Assembly: GCA_020692245.1 (NCBI GenBank)
Contig: JAIMKT010000020.1
Location: 1-36,382 of the forward strand
DNA from: Microcoleus sp. GA_180221_E-2-1-MAG-45_12
GTDB taxonomy: Bacteria > Cyanobacteriota > Cyanobacteriia > Cyanobacteriales > JAAUUE01
Direction: 5' to 3'
Length of the DNA stretch: 36,382 nt
The stretch's first letter is position 1. Each line of letters starts with the position of its first letter. The notes below the pieces were generated by a model. It saw only the letters and a program-made list of their open reading frames with translations, had not been told where the DNA came from and searched no databases. A program made the position numbers and the translations under genes. Below, piece by piece: positions 7,550 through 16,117 of the stretch.

Positions 7550-9006
7550 TAGAAGAACTCCCCTACCCGAAATTTGTTTTTAACTTCCTGCCAGAGGTGA
7601 TAAAACTTAGACTGGCGATCGAGCCATTGGGCAGCGGTGCGTTGGAGCAGGGAGCAGTTAACTTCTGGCAATTGGGCAAGGTCAGCAACTCGGAGATGCG
7701 ATCGCATGGCAAGGCTAACAAGAGAAATTAATTCTGTAGCTTGATCACCCACGATCGTCGCCCCCAAAATTACCCCATTAGGCTGTACCACCAGTTGACA
7801 AAATCCGGTTAAATCTTCTCTGATCTGCGCTAGGGGCTGGTCTTTGACGTATTCCCGCAAGGTGATCACTCGTTTCTTATACTTTTGTCTAGCTTCCCGT
7901 TCCGTCATACCAATTCTCGCCAAGGAGGGCTTGGTATAAGTCAGTTTCCCCGATGGGCTAGATACTGGAAACAGAGGCTGGATCAGGATGTTTTTGAGGA
8001 GGGTGCGGATTTGCTGGGCAGATTCTGCGGTGAAGGGGTGATTGTAGGCGTAGATCCGAGTATTGGTAGTTTGCAGATATTGATTGGTGACAATTCCTTT
8101 TTTAGTAGTTTGCACCCCAGCAACCTCAAGGTTCAGGTTTTGGGTAGAGGGTACTTGTTGAGAACAGAGGAGTATTTGTTCGGCTTCGATCGCTCGATCG
8201 CCCGCCTGTACCCATTGTTGCCCATCAATTTGCCTGATTAATTTCACCGGACTATTGGTAATTAACCGAATCCCTTGAGCTTCTAGCTGCCCTTGGATTA
8301 GATAATTGGCGATCGGCTCCTCTTGGGGCAGGAATTGAACTTTGGGACTAATCAGGGTAACGGTCTTTCCCGATTGCTGCAAAATCTGACTAATTTCGGC
8401 TCCTTGGTAAGGGTTGCCCATAACTAGCCAAGATTGGGCTGCCAATTGCTTTTTTAATTGCTCTAGACTCTCTGAATTGTTTCCCCTCAAATCCGCCGCT
8501 ATTAAATCCGCCAACGTTAGATAATTTACAGTTGGCAAACCGGGAATTTCTGGCAGTACAGGGATTAATTCTGGTGCTAATAGATAGTGGTGCGATCGAA
8601 GTAGTCGCTGCCCGACCCGGAAACCAATTGTTTGAGAATTTTTTTGAGGATTTTGATTCCGTCGAGACCCCGACTCCAGCCGTTGAAATTCTCCCTGTCC
8701 CACAATCACATCTACCCCCAAACTACTCAGCCCCCTCAAGCTCAATTCCTCTGGCAGGAGTTCTATAAATTTTTGATATTGTTCTAAGAGAGTCCCTAAA
8801 TCCTGTGCTGTTGGAGATGCTAAATTAATTGACTCGTTGGCATAGCCTTCCCTTTGGGAAATCGCCCCTAGGGGAAAAAAAGGTTGCATTCGTACTTTCG
8901 ATCGCTCCACCAAAGCGACTCTCGCCCCTTGTTGTCTAGCCAGTCCCGCCCCATAGCGAGCCGCATAGCTTCCCCCCGCAATTACTAGGTCGTATTCCAC
9001 CTGCAT
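7549..9006 (-). CDS. FAD/NAD(P)-dependent oxidoreductase, pyridine nucleotide-disulfide family without the active-site disulfide
   Basis: A 485-aa flavoprotein with an N-terminal FAD Rossmann motif (VIAGGSYAARYGAGLARQQGARVALVE, about 8-36). It has a central NAD(P)-binding domain (WLVMGNPYQGAEISQILQQ) and a C-terminal dimerisation domain (YTKPSLARIGMTEREA onward, about 355-465), as in mercuric reductase and dihydrolipoamide dehydrogenase. The CxxxxC redox disulfide expected about 40 residues in is absent: after the first strand the sequence runs RMQPFFPLGAISQREGYAN with no cysteine. It therefore cannot do classical dithiol chemistry, and its substrate is unknown. The AT-rich region upstream has no clear neighbour in operon. 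Confidence 0.8.
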   Translation of the reverse strand: MQVEYDLVIAGGSYAARYGAGLARQQGARVALVERSKVRMQPFFPLGAISQREGYANESINLASPTAQDLGTLLEQYQKFIELLPEELSLRGLSSLGVDVIVGQGEFQRLESGSRRNQNPQKNSQTIGFRVGQRLLRSHHYLLAPELIPVLPEIPGLPTVNYLTLADLIAADLRGNNSESLEQLKKQLAAQSWLVMGNPYQGAEISQILQQSGKTVTLISPKVQFLPQEEPIANYLIQGQLEAQGIRLITNSPVKLIRQIDGQQWVQAGDRAIEAEQILLCSQQVPSTQNLNLEVAGVQTTKKGIVTNQYLQTTNTRIYAYNHPFTAESAQQIRTLLKNILIQPLFPVSSPSGKLTYTKPSLARIGMTEREARQKYKKRVITLREYVKDQPLAQIREDLTGFCQLVVQPNGVILGATIVGDQATELISLVSLAMRSHLRVADLAQLPEVNCSLLQRTAAQWLDRQSKFYHLWQEVKNKFRVGEFF

Positions 9007-9344
9007 GAATTTTCTAACACCTAATTTAATTAATTTGGGGAATCTGTAGATTAATCTTTAGATCATGCCCTATCCACTATCTTAAACAAAAGATGTCTTC
9101 TCAGCGAGGAACTAGTTGTGTGCTAAGATGAGGGTTTGAAAAATAAAATAATCTCTAAATCACCTAAGACTTAAAGTGTTGTTGCATCTTCACTAATTCT
9201 AAAACCTTAAAAATTCTTGCTAATTACCCGACTTGTAGATGGGGATCAGCAATTAGAATTATTAACAATATTGATTACTTTGATTCGTTTGATTAATTAA
9301 CGATCGAGTAACTTTTAACATAATAACTTTTGACATAGTAATTC
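9007..9344. other. Intergenic region between divergent oxidoreductase and mltG
   Basis: About 340 bp, AT-rich, with no credible ORF, tRNA or terminator seen. It must hold promoters for two divergent genes. A TAAGAT (-10-like) at about 9124-9129 lacks a good -35 box. A 14-bp direct repeat lies next to mltG. Confidence 0.6.
9309..9337 (+). repeat. Direct repeat TAACTTTTRACATA upstream of mltG
   Basis: TAACTTTTAACATA (9309-9322) and TAACTTTTGACATA (9324-9337), 13 of 14 bases identical with a 15-bp period, end seven bases before the mltG start codon. They may be a duplicated promoter element or operator half-sites. Confidence 0.6.
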
Positions 9345-10442
9345 ATGGCTAAGTCTGTACAACGTGTTGGAAATTGGATTTATGGATGGCTCCTAGTTCC
9401 GGCGGTGCTGGGAATAGGGGCTTGGCAGGGTTGGGCTTGGTGGAGTTGGGTAAGCGCCCCAGTCTTGACAGAAGTTGTGGCTGATCAACCCACAGAAATT
9501 GAGATTGAAGTCTCACCGGGAACGGGCAGCCAGCAAATTGGTAATGATCTCCAGGCAGCAGGAGTAATTCGCTCTAGTACGGCGTGGCGGATTTGGTATC
9601 AAGTGCTGAAATTTCAGGATAAGCAGGGTGATTTCCAATCGGGAACCTATACTGTGTCACCTACGGATTCTCTGCCGACGATCGCCCAAAAAATTTGGCA
9701 GGGGACGATCGTGGAAACCAGCTACACGATTCCTGAAGGTTGGTCTCGGCAACAGATGGCAGAGTATTTTGAAGCCCAAGGATTTTTCTCGGCGGCTGAT
9801 TTCATCCAAGCTAGCAACCAAATTCCCAGAGACAAATTTCCGTGGCTCCCAGAGGATTTACCCCACCTAGAAGGATTTCTCTACCCCGATACCTACCAAC
9901 TATCCAAGGATGGAATTACTCCAGAAAAAGTGGTTGAGCAGATGCTGGCGCAGTTTCAAACCGTCGCCTTGCCCATCTATGAACAGGGACAAACGCAATT
10001 AAGTTTTCTGGAATGGGTGAAACTTGCCAGTATTGTGGAAAAAGAAGCCGTGATCTCCAGTGAGAGACCAGTGATTGCCGGGATTTTCCTAGAGCGCTTA
10101 CGCCGGGGTATGAATCTAGAAACCGACCCCACGGTGGAGTATGGTCTGGGGATTAAACAAACGGCAGACCAGCCCTTGACCCTTAACCAAGTTAGAACTC
10201 CGAATCCTTACAATACTTACATGAATCCGGGTTTACCACCGACGGCGATCGCCAGCCCCGGTATAGCTAGTCTCCAAGCGACCCTTAAACCTCAACAAAC
10301 TGAATACCTATTTTTTGTGGCTCGCTACGATGGCAGTCATGTGTTTAGCAGAACCTACGAAGAACACGATGCCGCCGCCCTCGCTATCCGCCAGCAAAGA
10401 GACGGGGTTCAATCTGCTCCTAGCCCTCAATCAAGTCCCTAA
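9345..10442 (+). CDS. mltG: Endolytic murein transglycosylase MltG
   Basis: A 365-aa YceG/MltG-family protein. It has a single N-terminal membrane anchor (about 12-34), a LysM-like subdomain (IEIEVSPGTGSQQIGNDLQAAGVI) and the catalytic domain. The segment HLEGFLYPDTYQL and the catalytic glutamate region LASIVEKEA (about 228-235) are family signatures, as is the end motif NPYNTYMNPGLPPTAIASPG. The enzyme cleaves nascent peptidoglycan glycan strands at the outer face of the cytoplasmic membrane and is thought to set strand length. The C-terminal tail is Ser/Pro-rich and low complexity. The YqeG-like gene starts 22 bp downstream, suggesting co-transcription. Confidence 0.93.
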   Translation: MAKSVQRVGNWIYGWLLVPAVLGIGAWQGWAWWSWVSAPVLTEVVADQPTEIEIEVSPGTGSQQIGNDLQAAGVIRSSTAWRIWYQVLKFQDKQGDFQSGTYTVSPTDSLPTIAQKIWQGTIVETSYTIPEGWSRQQMAEYFEAQGFFSAADFIQASNQIPRDKFPWLPEDLPHLEGFLYPDTYQLSKDGITPEKVVEQMLAQFQTVALPIYEQGQTQLSFLEWVKLASIVEKEAVISSERPVIAGIFLERLRRGMNLETDPTVEYGLGIKQTADQPLTLNQVRTPNPYNTYMNPGLPPTAIASPGIASLQATLKPQQTEYLFFVARYDGSHVFSRTYEEHDAAALAIRQQRDGVQSAPSPQSSP

Positions 10443-10464
10443 TCAAGTCCCCCGCAAGTCCCCA

Positions 10465-11040
10465 ATGAATAACTCCGAACCCAGTTTAAGCCCCAACTCC
10501 AGCCACCGGGATCAGTCTGTATGGCGTAAGTATTTACAACCAGACCTAATTTTGGGGGGGTCTATTTTATCCCTCACGCCCCAAATCTTGGCAGAGCATC
10601 AATTGCAGGGGCTGATTTTGGATGTGGATGATACTCTTGTTCCCTTTAAGCGCAGTTTTGCCTCTGGGGAATTGGTGGAATGGGTGACGCAAATTCGGCA
10701 GACGGTGGATATTTGGCTAGTTAGCAATAATCTCCATCAAAGTCGGATCAGGACGATCGCCGATTCCTTGAATTTGCCCTACCTCCACGGAGCCGGAAAA
10801 CCTTCCCGCCGAAAATTACGCCAAGCTCTCACTGCCATGAATCTCCCCGCCCATCAGGTAGCCATGGTAGGCGATCGCCTCTTTACTGATGTGATTGCTG
10901 GCAACCGCCTAGGTTTATTCACGATTTGGGTAGAGCCGATCATGGCTAAGCACCTAAATTCTCCCTCTTTAAGAAATCTAGAAGTCTGGCTCTCTATGAA
11001 TTTGGGCGTTCCTTTACATCAACCACCAAAACTAAGATAA
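10465..11040 (+). CDS. YqeG family HAD IIIA-type phosphatase
   Basis: A 191-aa HAD-superfamily protein. Motif I is LILDVDDTLVP (D53, D55), motif II is WLVSNN, a conserved lysine lies in GAGKPSRRKL, and motif IV is MVGDRLFTDVIAGNRLG, the usual YqeG pattern. YqeG proteins are small cytosolic phosphatases of poorly known substrate; plant homologues act on phosphatidylglycerophosphate, so lipid phosphatase activity is possible here. The ORF track starts at 10315 inside mltG. ATG 10465 is chosen because it avoids a 128-bp overlap and starts just before the conserved WRKYLQPDLIL segment. Confidence 0.85.
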   Translation: MNNSEPSLSPNSSHRDQSVWRKYLQPDLILGGSILSLTPQILAEHQLQGLILDVDDTLVPFKRSFASGELVEWVTQIRQTVDIWLVSNNLHQSRIRTIADSLNLPYLHGAGKPSRRKLRQALTAMNLPAHQVAMVGDRLFTDVIAGNRLGLFTIWVEPIMAKHLNSPSLRNLEVWLSMNLGVPLHQPPKLR

Positions 11041-11366
11041 GCACTGAGATAAACAAAATATCAGCCAAGGCATTTTCCGAAATCTATACCTAACCAACTA
11101 TAAACGCTTATCCGAATATTTACTTAGATATTTGCCAAATAAATAAATGTAAAGAAAATATAAAAAAGTGTTTCTCCTGTCAATTAATCTGGCATAGTAT
11201 TAAAAGATACAAATGGGGTCAGCAGATATAAAGACCCTACTTATAAAACTACTATAATATTGAGAAAGCGCTGATATCCACCTATAGGGTATTGGTGCTT
11301 TCTCCTATGCAATAAACTAGAATTAATATCCTTGAATACTTGAACAAATATACTTAATGACCATCT
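11041..11366 (+). other. Intergenic region upstream of proB with a hairpin
   Basis: A 326-bp AT-rich gap without a credible gene. It contains a TATAAT hexamer at 11253-11258 followed directly by an inverted repeat at 11262-11304. No tRNA or recognised riboswitch motif was seen. Confidence 0.5.
11262..11304 (+). promoter_or_regulatory. Hairpin leader element upstream of proB
   Basis: GAGAAAGC (11262-11269) and GCTTTCTC (11297-11304) are perfect 8-bp arms, and inner CACC/GGTG pairing is possible. A -10-like TATAAT ends four bases before the first arm, so the hairpin would lie at the very 5' end of a transcript, about 60 nt before the proB ATG. No U-run follows, so it is not a standard terminator. 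Confidence 0.4.
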
Positions 11367-12479
11367 ATGCCGACTCTCCAAACCCTAGTTATTAAAATTG
11401 GGACTTCTAGCCTCACTCACCCAGTCACGGGACAGCTAGCCCTCTCGACGATCGCCAGTCTGGTGGAAACCCTTAGTGAGTTGCGCCAGATGGGTTATCA
11501 GGTGGTGTTAGTTTCCTCTGGGGCGGTGGGGGTGGGACGGACACGATTGGGGCTAAAAACTCGCCCGAAGACTCTTTCTCTGAAGCAAGCGGTGGCGGCG
11601 GTGGGGCAGGGCAGATTAATGCGGGTCTATGATGATTTGTTTAGTTCCCTAGGGCAGACGATCGCCCAAGTACTGCTCACTCGCCGAGATTTTGTTCAGC
11701 GTAGTTGCTATGTGAATATTTCCAATACTTTTCAAGAGCTATTACAACTGGGGGTAATTCCCATCATTAACGAAAATGATACGGTATCTACCGAGGAACT
11801 CCGGTTTGGGGACAATGATAGTTTGTCGGCGATGGTAGCAAGTTTGATTGAGGCGGATTGGTTATTTCTGCTCACAGATGTCGATCGACTCTATTCGGCG
11901 GATCCTCGATCGAACCCCGATGCGGAACCCATTATTTCCGTAAGTGATATTGCGGCGGTAACGGAACAGGTAGAAGTGGGGGATAGTGGCTCCAGTTGGG
12001 GGACAGGGGGCATGGTGACGAAAATCAATGCAGCGACCACAGCAACTAGTGCCGGAGTCCGTACGGTGATCACCGAGGGCAAGTATCCTCAAAATATTCT
12101 TAAAATCCTTCAAGGAGAACCCCTTGGCACGCAGTTTCTGCCCCAGCCCTCGATCGGCAATGCCCGCAAACGCTGGATCGCCCACGGCTTAGTTCCCCTT
12201 GGCAAAATTCATCTAGACCAAGGAGCAGTACAAGCCATTATTGATAAAGGAAAATCGCTCTTGGCAGCAGGCATCATTAAAGTCGAAGGAGAGTTTCTCC
12301 CCGGTGAAGCGGTACAACTATGTGATCCCTTGGGAGAAGAAGTGGCAAGGGGTTTAGTTAATTATGGCAGTGAGGAGTTGCATCAAATTCAGGGACAACG
12401 CTCGATCGACATTCCCCAAATTCTCGGCTACATGGGTGCAGAAACCGTAATTCATCGAGATAATTTAGTTCTACTCTAG
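11367..12479 (+). CDS. proB: Glutamate 5-kinase
   Basis: A 370-aa enzyme, usual length for the family. The N-terminal amino-acid kinase domain (about 1-255) has [28 protein letters not shown], and the nucleotide-binding [12 protein letters not shown] segment. The C-terminal PUA domain (about 278-365) includes [12 protein letters not shown] and [10 protein letters not shown]. It phosphorylates L-glutamate with ATP, the first step of proline synthesis, in the cytosol. Members with a PUA domain are usually feedback-inhibited by proline. proA is not adjacent here. Confidence 0.96.
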   Translation: MPTLQTLVIKIGTSSLTHPVTGQLALSTIASLVETLSELRQMGYQVVLVSSGAVGVGRTRLGLKTRPKTLSLKQAVAAVGQGRLMRVYDDLFSSLGQTIAQVLLTRRDFVQRSCYVNISNTFQELLQLGVIPIINENDTVSTEELRFGDNDSLSAMVASLIEADWLFLLTDVDRLYSADPRSNPDAEPIISVSDIAAVTEQVEVGDSGSSWGTGGMVTKINAATTATSAGVRTVITEGKYPQNILKILQGEPLGTQFLPQPSIGNARKRWIAHGLVPLGKIHLDQGAVQAIIDKGKSLLAAGIIKVEGEFLPGEAVQLCDPLGEEVARGLVNYGSEELHQIQGQRSIDIPQILGYMGAETVIHRDNLVLL

Positions 12480-12529
12480 ATACAATTAAAGCATTCAAGT
12501 TTTTCATGAATACGATCGAGGAGTTAGAG

Positions 12530-12733
12530 ATGGAATTATCAATCAGTGACGAAAAAACAAAAGAAATTCTGACTGAGATTTTAGTTGATTTGATTAAGAC
12601 AAGAAAAGATTTGTTTTCTGAAATAATTCAAGAAGCTCTAGAGGAAGTCGGTTTAGCAAATGCAATTCTTGAGGGGCGAGAAAATGACTTTGTTTCCGAA
12701 GAAGATATATTTAAGATTCTTGACGGTGATTGA
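12530..12733 (+). CDS. Putative antitoxin of RelE-type toxin-antitoxin pair
   Basis: A 67-aa acidic, mostly helical protein without a recognised DNA-binding motif. The ORF track starts at 12506, but ATG 12530 has a strong AGGAG (12519-12523) six bases upstream and is the likelier start. It overlaps the downstream RelE-like gene (TTGA-type overlap at 12730-12733), the usual antitoxin-toxin order. The C-terminal NAILEGRENDFVSEEDIFKIL resembles the toxin-binding tail of small antitoxins. The antitoxin role is inferred from position. Confidence 0.65.
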   Translation: MELSISDEKTKEILTEILVDLIKTRKDLFSEIIQEALEEVGLANAILEGRENDFVSEEDIFKILDGD

Positions 12734-13002
12734 TTGTGAACATTAAGTTTGAATCTAAGTTTGAAAAAGATTTGAAGCTAATAAAAGATCGCAATCTTTT
12801 GTCAAGACTCAAGCAAATTATTCTGAATTGCAAACAAGCTGAGAATTTAGCCCAAATTAATAATCTCAAAAAACTCCAAGGATATGAAAATCTCTATCGA
12901 ATTCGTTTGGGTAACTATCGTCTAGGGATTGAAGTGGTTGAGAATGAATTGATTTTCACAAGATTCTTACATAGAAAAGACATTTATAAATTCTTTCCTT
13001 AG
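12730..13002 (+). CDS. RelE/ParE superfamily toxin, mRNA-interferase-like
   Basis: A 90-aa basic protein with the RelE/ParE pattern: FESKFEKDLKLIKDRNLLSRL in the N-terminal helices, LKKLQGYENLYRIRLGNYRLGIEV in the beta-sheet core, and a C-terminal FLHRKDIYKFFP. RelE-fold toxins cut mRNA at the ribosome. The KDIYK tail with its basic and aromatic residues fits the mRNA-interferase branch. It starts at TTG 12730 or GTG 12736; both keep coupling to the antitoxin. Confidence 0.8.
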   Translation: MIVNIKFESKFEKDLKLIKDRNLLSRLKQIILNCKQAENLAQINNLKKLQGYENLYRIRLGNYRLGIEVVENELIFTRFLHRKDIYKFFP

Positions 13003-13025
13003 AGGCTATCTGAAAAGCTAATAAT

Positions 13026-13928
13026 TTATGCTATTTCTTCTACTTCATGAAAATAACTGTAATCAATATAGCGTTGTCCATCGCTGGTACGGTAAATAAT
13101 ATCGACAAATTGTTGATTCCAAAGAATTTCTTCGGCAGTATAAAGGTGGCGGGCGTGAACCATTTGAGCGAGGGTTTCATCCAGACCACTGAGGGAAATC
13201 GTGATCACACTTTTGGTAGCTAATAAAGATTCGGCAGTCATGCCATAGAGGGGGCTAGATTCATTAATCGGGTGCATTACCATCCAAGTTGCAATAAAGC
13301 TGGGACTCCGACTTCTAACTAGTTCAAGGTCATGAATTTTCAAGACAAACTTACCTTCGGCACTGACTTCTTCTCGAATCAAATAAACTCGTAACTGCGC
13401 TTCTAAAATATGATTGTGGCGTTGGTTGGCAGCCCGAAAGATGAGAGTGGGAATTCCTTCGTGGGTGGTGATGACGGCGACTCGACTGAAGAGAACACGG
13501 GTGGTGGGGTGAGAGAAGCGGGCGAAGGCTAACCCCGTTAACATGGCAATGCTGACGAGGGAAGTGAATGCCTCTAGGGTGACGCAAGTATTCGCATAGC
13601 TGGTCTGGGGATACATGGCGCCATAGCCGATCGAGGCAAAGGTCTGGACGCTGAAGAAAAAGGCATCAAAGAAAGAACCGGGTTGGGCATTGGCAATATT
13701 ATCATCACCCACGAGATAGGCAATGGCAAAAACAAGATTAATAGTCAGGTAGAGGAGGGCGCTCAGGCAAATAAATCCTTGCCAAGGAATTGCTAACAGT
13801 AAATGGTAGGGGTCTCGCCAGTAGGAGTGCCACAGCCCCATTCCCGGCATAAAAAATCTGCCATTCTGCGATCGAATCATCACCCGCACAGATTTCTGTT
13901 TTTGTTTGGTTCTAGAAAATAACTGCAT
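13026..13928 (-). CDS. Inward-rectifier-type potassium channel (KirBac-like)
   Basis: A 300-aa protein with an amphipathic N-terminus and an outer helix (about 48-72). A pore helix with selectivity filter follows (FFFSVQTFASIGYGAMYPQT; filter S99-I-G-Y-G103), then an inner helix (about 115-138). The C-terminal cytoplasmic immunoglobulin-like domain (about 145-290) is typical of Kir channels. KirBac proteins usually carry T-V/I-G-Y-G; here the first filter residue is Ser. It is expected to pass potassium across the cytoplasmic membrane. It is convergent with the RelE pair (23 bp) and divergent from the restriction-modification gene. Confidence 0.9.
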   Translation of the reverse strand: MQLFSRTKQKQKSVRVMIRSQNGRFFMPGMGLWHSYWRDPYHLLLAIPWQGFICLSALLYLTINLVFAIAYLVGDDNIANAQPGSFFDAFFFSVQTFASIGYGAMYPQTSYANTCVTLEAFTSLVSIAMLTGLAFARFSHPTTRVLFSRVAVITTHEGIPTLIFRAANQRHNHILEAQLRVYLIREEVSAEGKFVLKIHDLELVRSRSPSFIATWMVMHPINESSPLYGMTAESLLATKSVITISLSGLDETLAQMVHARHLYTAEEILWNQQFVDIIYRTSDGQRYIDYSYFHEVEEIA

Positions 13929-14022
13929 AGCTTCCCCCTCTTCTCATGCTGTTGTTTTAGCATAGGGCATAATCGTTCTAGGGTTTAGTTGCCTTGCGAT
14001 CGCCCCATCATTAGATAGTGCT

Positions 14023-14054
14023 TGTTATAATCAACCAGATGACTACTAAGTAGT
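14023..14054 (+). promoter_or_regulatory. Extended -10 promoter with palindromic operator-like site before the restriction-modification operon
   Basis: TGTTATAAT (14023-14031) matches an extended -10 promoter. Eleven bases on, ACTACT-A-AGTAGT (14042-14054) is a perfect inverted repeat that would cover the transcription start, a good place for a repressor. The first gene follows with AGGAG at 14074-14078. No -35 consensus is seen. Confidence 0.5.
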
Positions 14055-14084
14055 TAGGCTTTTTTGCTATTTCAGGAGTTGAGG

Positions 14085-15812
14085 ATGTCTAGATTTTTGG
14101 TGACACAGTACCAAGCTGAGGTAGAAAGAATTATTCGCTATGGTGGCTCGAAGAACGAAACCAGTATTCGGAATGCTTTTGAGCGCTTGTTGAATGATTA
14201 TTGCAAGCCTCGCAATTATTTGCTTGTTCCTGAACTAGATTTTAAGACTAGGTTTAATAAAACGGTGAAGCCTGATGGCACGATTAAGGATGCGATTCGG
14301 CTAGATCATGGCTGGTGGGAGAGTAAAGATACCTATGACAAACTCGATCTAGAAATTGAGAAAAAGCTTAACAGTGGTTATCCTGATGAAAATATTTTGT
14401 TCGAGGATTCCCAGAATGCGGTCTTAATCCAAAATAGTCGGGAGATAGGGCGGGTGTCGATGGGGGAGGCGGAGGAGCTCGATCGATTGCTCAACATATT
14501 TGTAGACTATGAACGTCCAGAGGTGCGGGATTTTCGGACTGCCATTACTAAGTTTAAGGAAGATATTCCCAGTATTCTGGATAAATTGCGGGAGTCGATT
14601 CAAGTTGCCGAACAGGAGAATCAAGAGTTTCGCGATCGACGGAATACTTTTTTAGCTGTGTGTCGGCAGTCGATCAATCCAGAAATTACTATTTTTGATG
14701 TGCATGAAATGTTGATTCAGCATATTCTCACGGAGGATATTTTTACCAATATTTTCCATGAGTCGCAGTTTCATCGAGAAAACAATATTGCCCGTGAATT
14801 GTCGGCGATGATCGAGACGTTTTTTACAGGGACAACCCGCCGGAATACGTTAAAAAGTATTGAGTATTACTATGCGGTGATTCGCCGGAGTTCGGAAAAT
14901 ATAGCAAATCATCATGAGAAGCAAAAGTTCTTAAAGGCACTCTACGAGAATTTTTACAAGGCTTATAATCCGAAGGCGGCCGATCGATTGGGAATTGTGT
15001 ATACACCGAATGAAATTGTCCGGTTTATGATCGAGAGTGCGGATCATTTGGTACATAAACATTTTGGCAAGTTGCTATCAGATGAAGGGGTGGAAATTCT
15101 TGATCCTTGTACGGGAACGGGAACCTATATTACAGAGTTGATTGAGTATTTACCTGCCCATAAATTGGAGCATAAATATAAGCATGAAATCCATTGTAAT
15201 GAGATGGCAATTCTGCCCTACTATATTGCGAATTTGAATATTGAGTTTACCTATGCTCAGAAGATGGGCAGGTATGAGGAGTTTCAGAATATTTGTTTGG
15301 TGGATACGCTGGAGAGTTCTACTGGTCACGGTTTTCAGCTTAATATGCTTGCGATGAGTGTGCAGAATACGGCACGGATTAATGAACAAAATTCTCGTAA
15401 TATTTCTGTGATTATTGGCAATCCTCCGTACAATGCTTGGCAAGATAATTTTAATCAGGATAATGCTAATCGTAAATATGAAGAAATTGATCAACAGATT
15501 AAGGCAACTTACATTAAGAAGGGAACGGCGCAAAATCAAATTGCTGTTTATGATATGTATACAAGGTTTTATCGGTGGGCAAGCGATCGCCTAGGTAGTC
15601 AGGGTTTAGTAGCGTTTATCACTAATCGATCGTTCATTGATGGCAAAACTTTTGATGGTTTTCGCAAGGTGGTTTCTCAGGAGTTCGATCGAGTTTATAT
15701 TGTGGATTTGGGGGGTGATATTCGTAGTGGTGATACGACTGGGAATGTGTTTGATATCAAAACTGGTGTTGCTATAATGTTTTTAGTGAAAGTCAATAAG
15801 GAGCAAAAGTAA
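14085..15812 (+). CDS. Type ISP/IIG-like restriction-modification enzyme, nuclease and N6-adenine methyltransferase half
   Basis: A 575-aa protein. The N-terminal domain has a PD-(D/E)xK-like nuclease pattern (PDGTIKD at 63-69, WWESKD with E79 and K81). A helical coupler follows, then an N6-adenine methyltransferase with motif I DPCTGTGTY (340-348) and motif IV NPPYNAW (446-452). The SF2 helicase domain of true type ISP enzymes is absent. It ends abruptly after TGVAIMFLVK, where relatives continue into a specificity domain; that domain is found in the separate ORF at 16498-17748. ATG 14085 is chosen over TTG 14064 because AGGAG lies six bases upstream. Its stop overlaps the next start as TAATG. 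Confidence 0.85.
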   Translation: MSRFLVTQYQAEVERIIRYGGSKNETSIRNAFERLLNDYCKPRNYLLVPELDFKTRFNKTVKPDGTIKDAIRLDHGWWESKDTYDKLDLEIEKKLNSGYPDENILFEDSQNAVLIQNSREIGRVSMGEAEELDRLLNIFVDYERPEVRDFRTAITKFKEDIPSILDKLRESIQVAEQENQEFRDRRNTFLAVCRQSINPEITIFDVHEMLIQHILTEDIFTNIFHESQFHRENNIARELSAMIETFFTGTTRRNTLKSIEYYYAVIRRSSENIANHHEKQKFLKALYENFYKAYNPKAADRLGIVYTPNEIVRFMIESADHLVHKHFGKLLSDEGVEILDPCTGTGTYITELIEYLPAHKLEHKYKHEIHCNEMAILPYYIANLNIEFTYAQKMGRYEEFQNICLVDTLESSTGHGFQLNMLAMSVQNTARINEQNSRNISVIIGNPPYNAWQDNFNQDNANRKYEEIDQQIKATYIKKGTAQNQIAVYDMYTRFYRWASDRLGSQGLVAFITNRSFIDGKTFDGFRKVVSQEFDRVYIVDLGGDIRSGDTTGNVFDIKTGVAIMFLVKVNKEQK

Positions 15813-16117
15813 TGGTGAATACTATTGAAAAGACTCAAGAATCTAGCGAAACGATTTCTTTGGATGAGGAATTGCTCAAGGCTTTTAAAAGTATGCCAGA
15901 TTCACTCAAAGTTGAGGTTCTGCACTATGCAGAATATTTAATTAGTAAACAATCAGAGAGTAATTTGGAGAGTAATTCTGAATCTACTACTCAAACAGTG
16001 ACACCTGATGCAGAAGTGCCGCAAAAAAAGAAGCGCCAAGCTGGAACCCTAAAAGGTAAAATCTGGATGTCTGATGATTTTGATGAACCATTAGAAGAAA
16101 TGAAGGAATATATGTAA
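15812..16117 (+). CDS. DUF2281-family antitoxin
   Basis: A 101-aa protein with the DUF2281 pattern. The N-terminal helix pair (ELLKAFKSMPDSLKVEVLHYAEYLIS) is followed by a low-complexity linker and the conserved tail AGTLKGKIWMSDDFDEPLEEMKEYM, which wraps the partner toxin in this family. It is the antitoxin of the VapC-like toxin that follows with zero spacing. AAGGAG (15798-15803) lies in the end of the upstream gene, 8 bases from the ATG. The pair sits between two halves of a restriction-modification enzyme. Confidence 0.85.
   Translation: MVNTIEKTQESSETISLDEELLKAFKSMPDSLKVEVLHYAEYLISKQSESNLESNSESTTQTVTPDAEVPQKKKRQAGTLKGKIWMSDDFDEPLEEMKEYM

Noticed and set aside
9007-9344. Possible small gene or tRNA in the gap
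   Set aside because: No cloverleaf or T-loop GTTCRANNC sequence and no ORF with start and ribosome site were seen on either strand.
10315-10464. ORF-track start of the YqeG-like gene inside mltG
   Set aside because: The extra 50 residues (MWLATMAVMCLAEP...) are mltG read in another frame; ATG 10465 fits the family.
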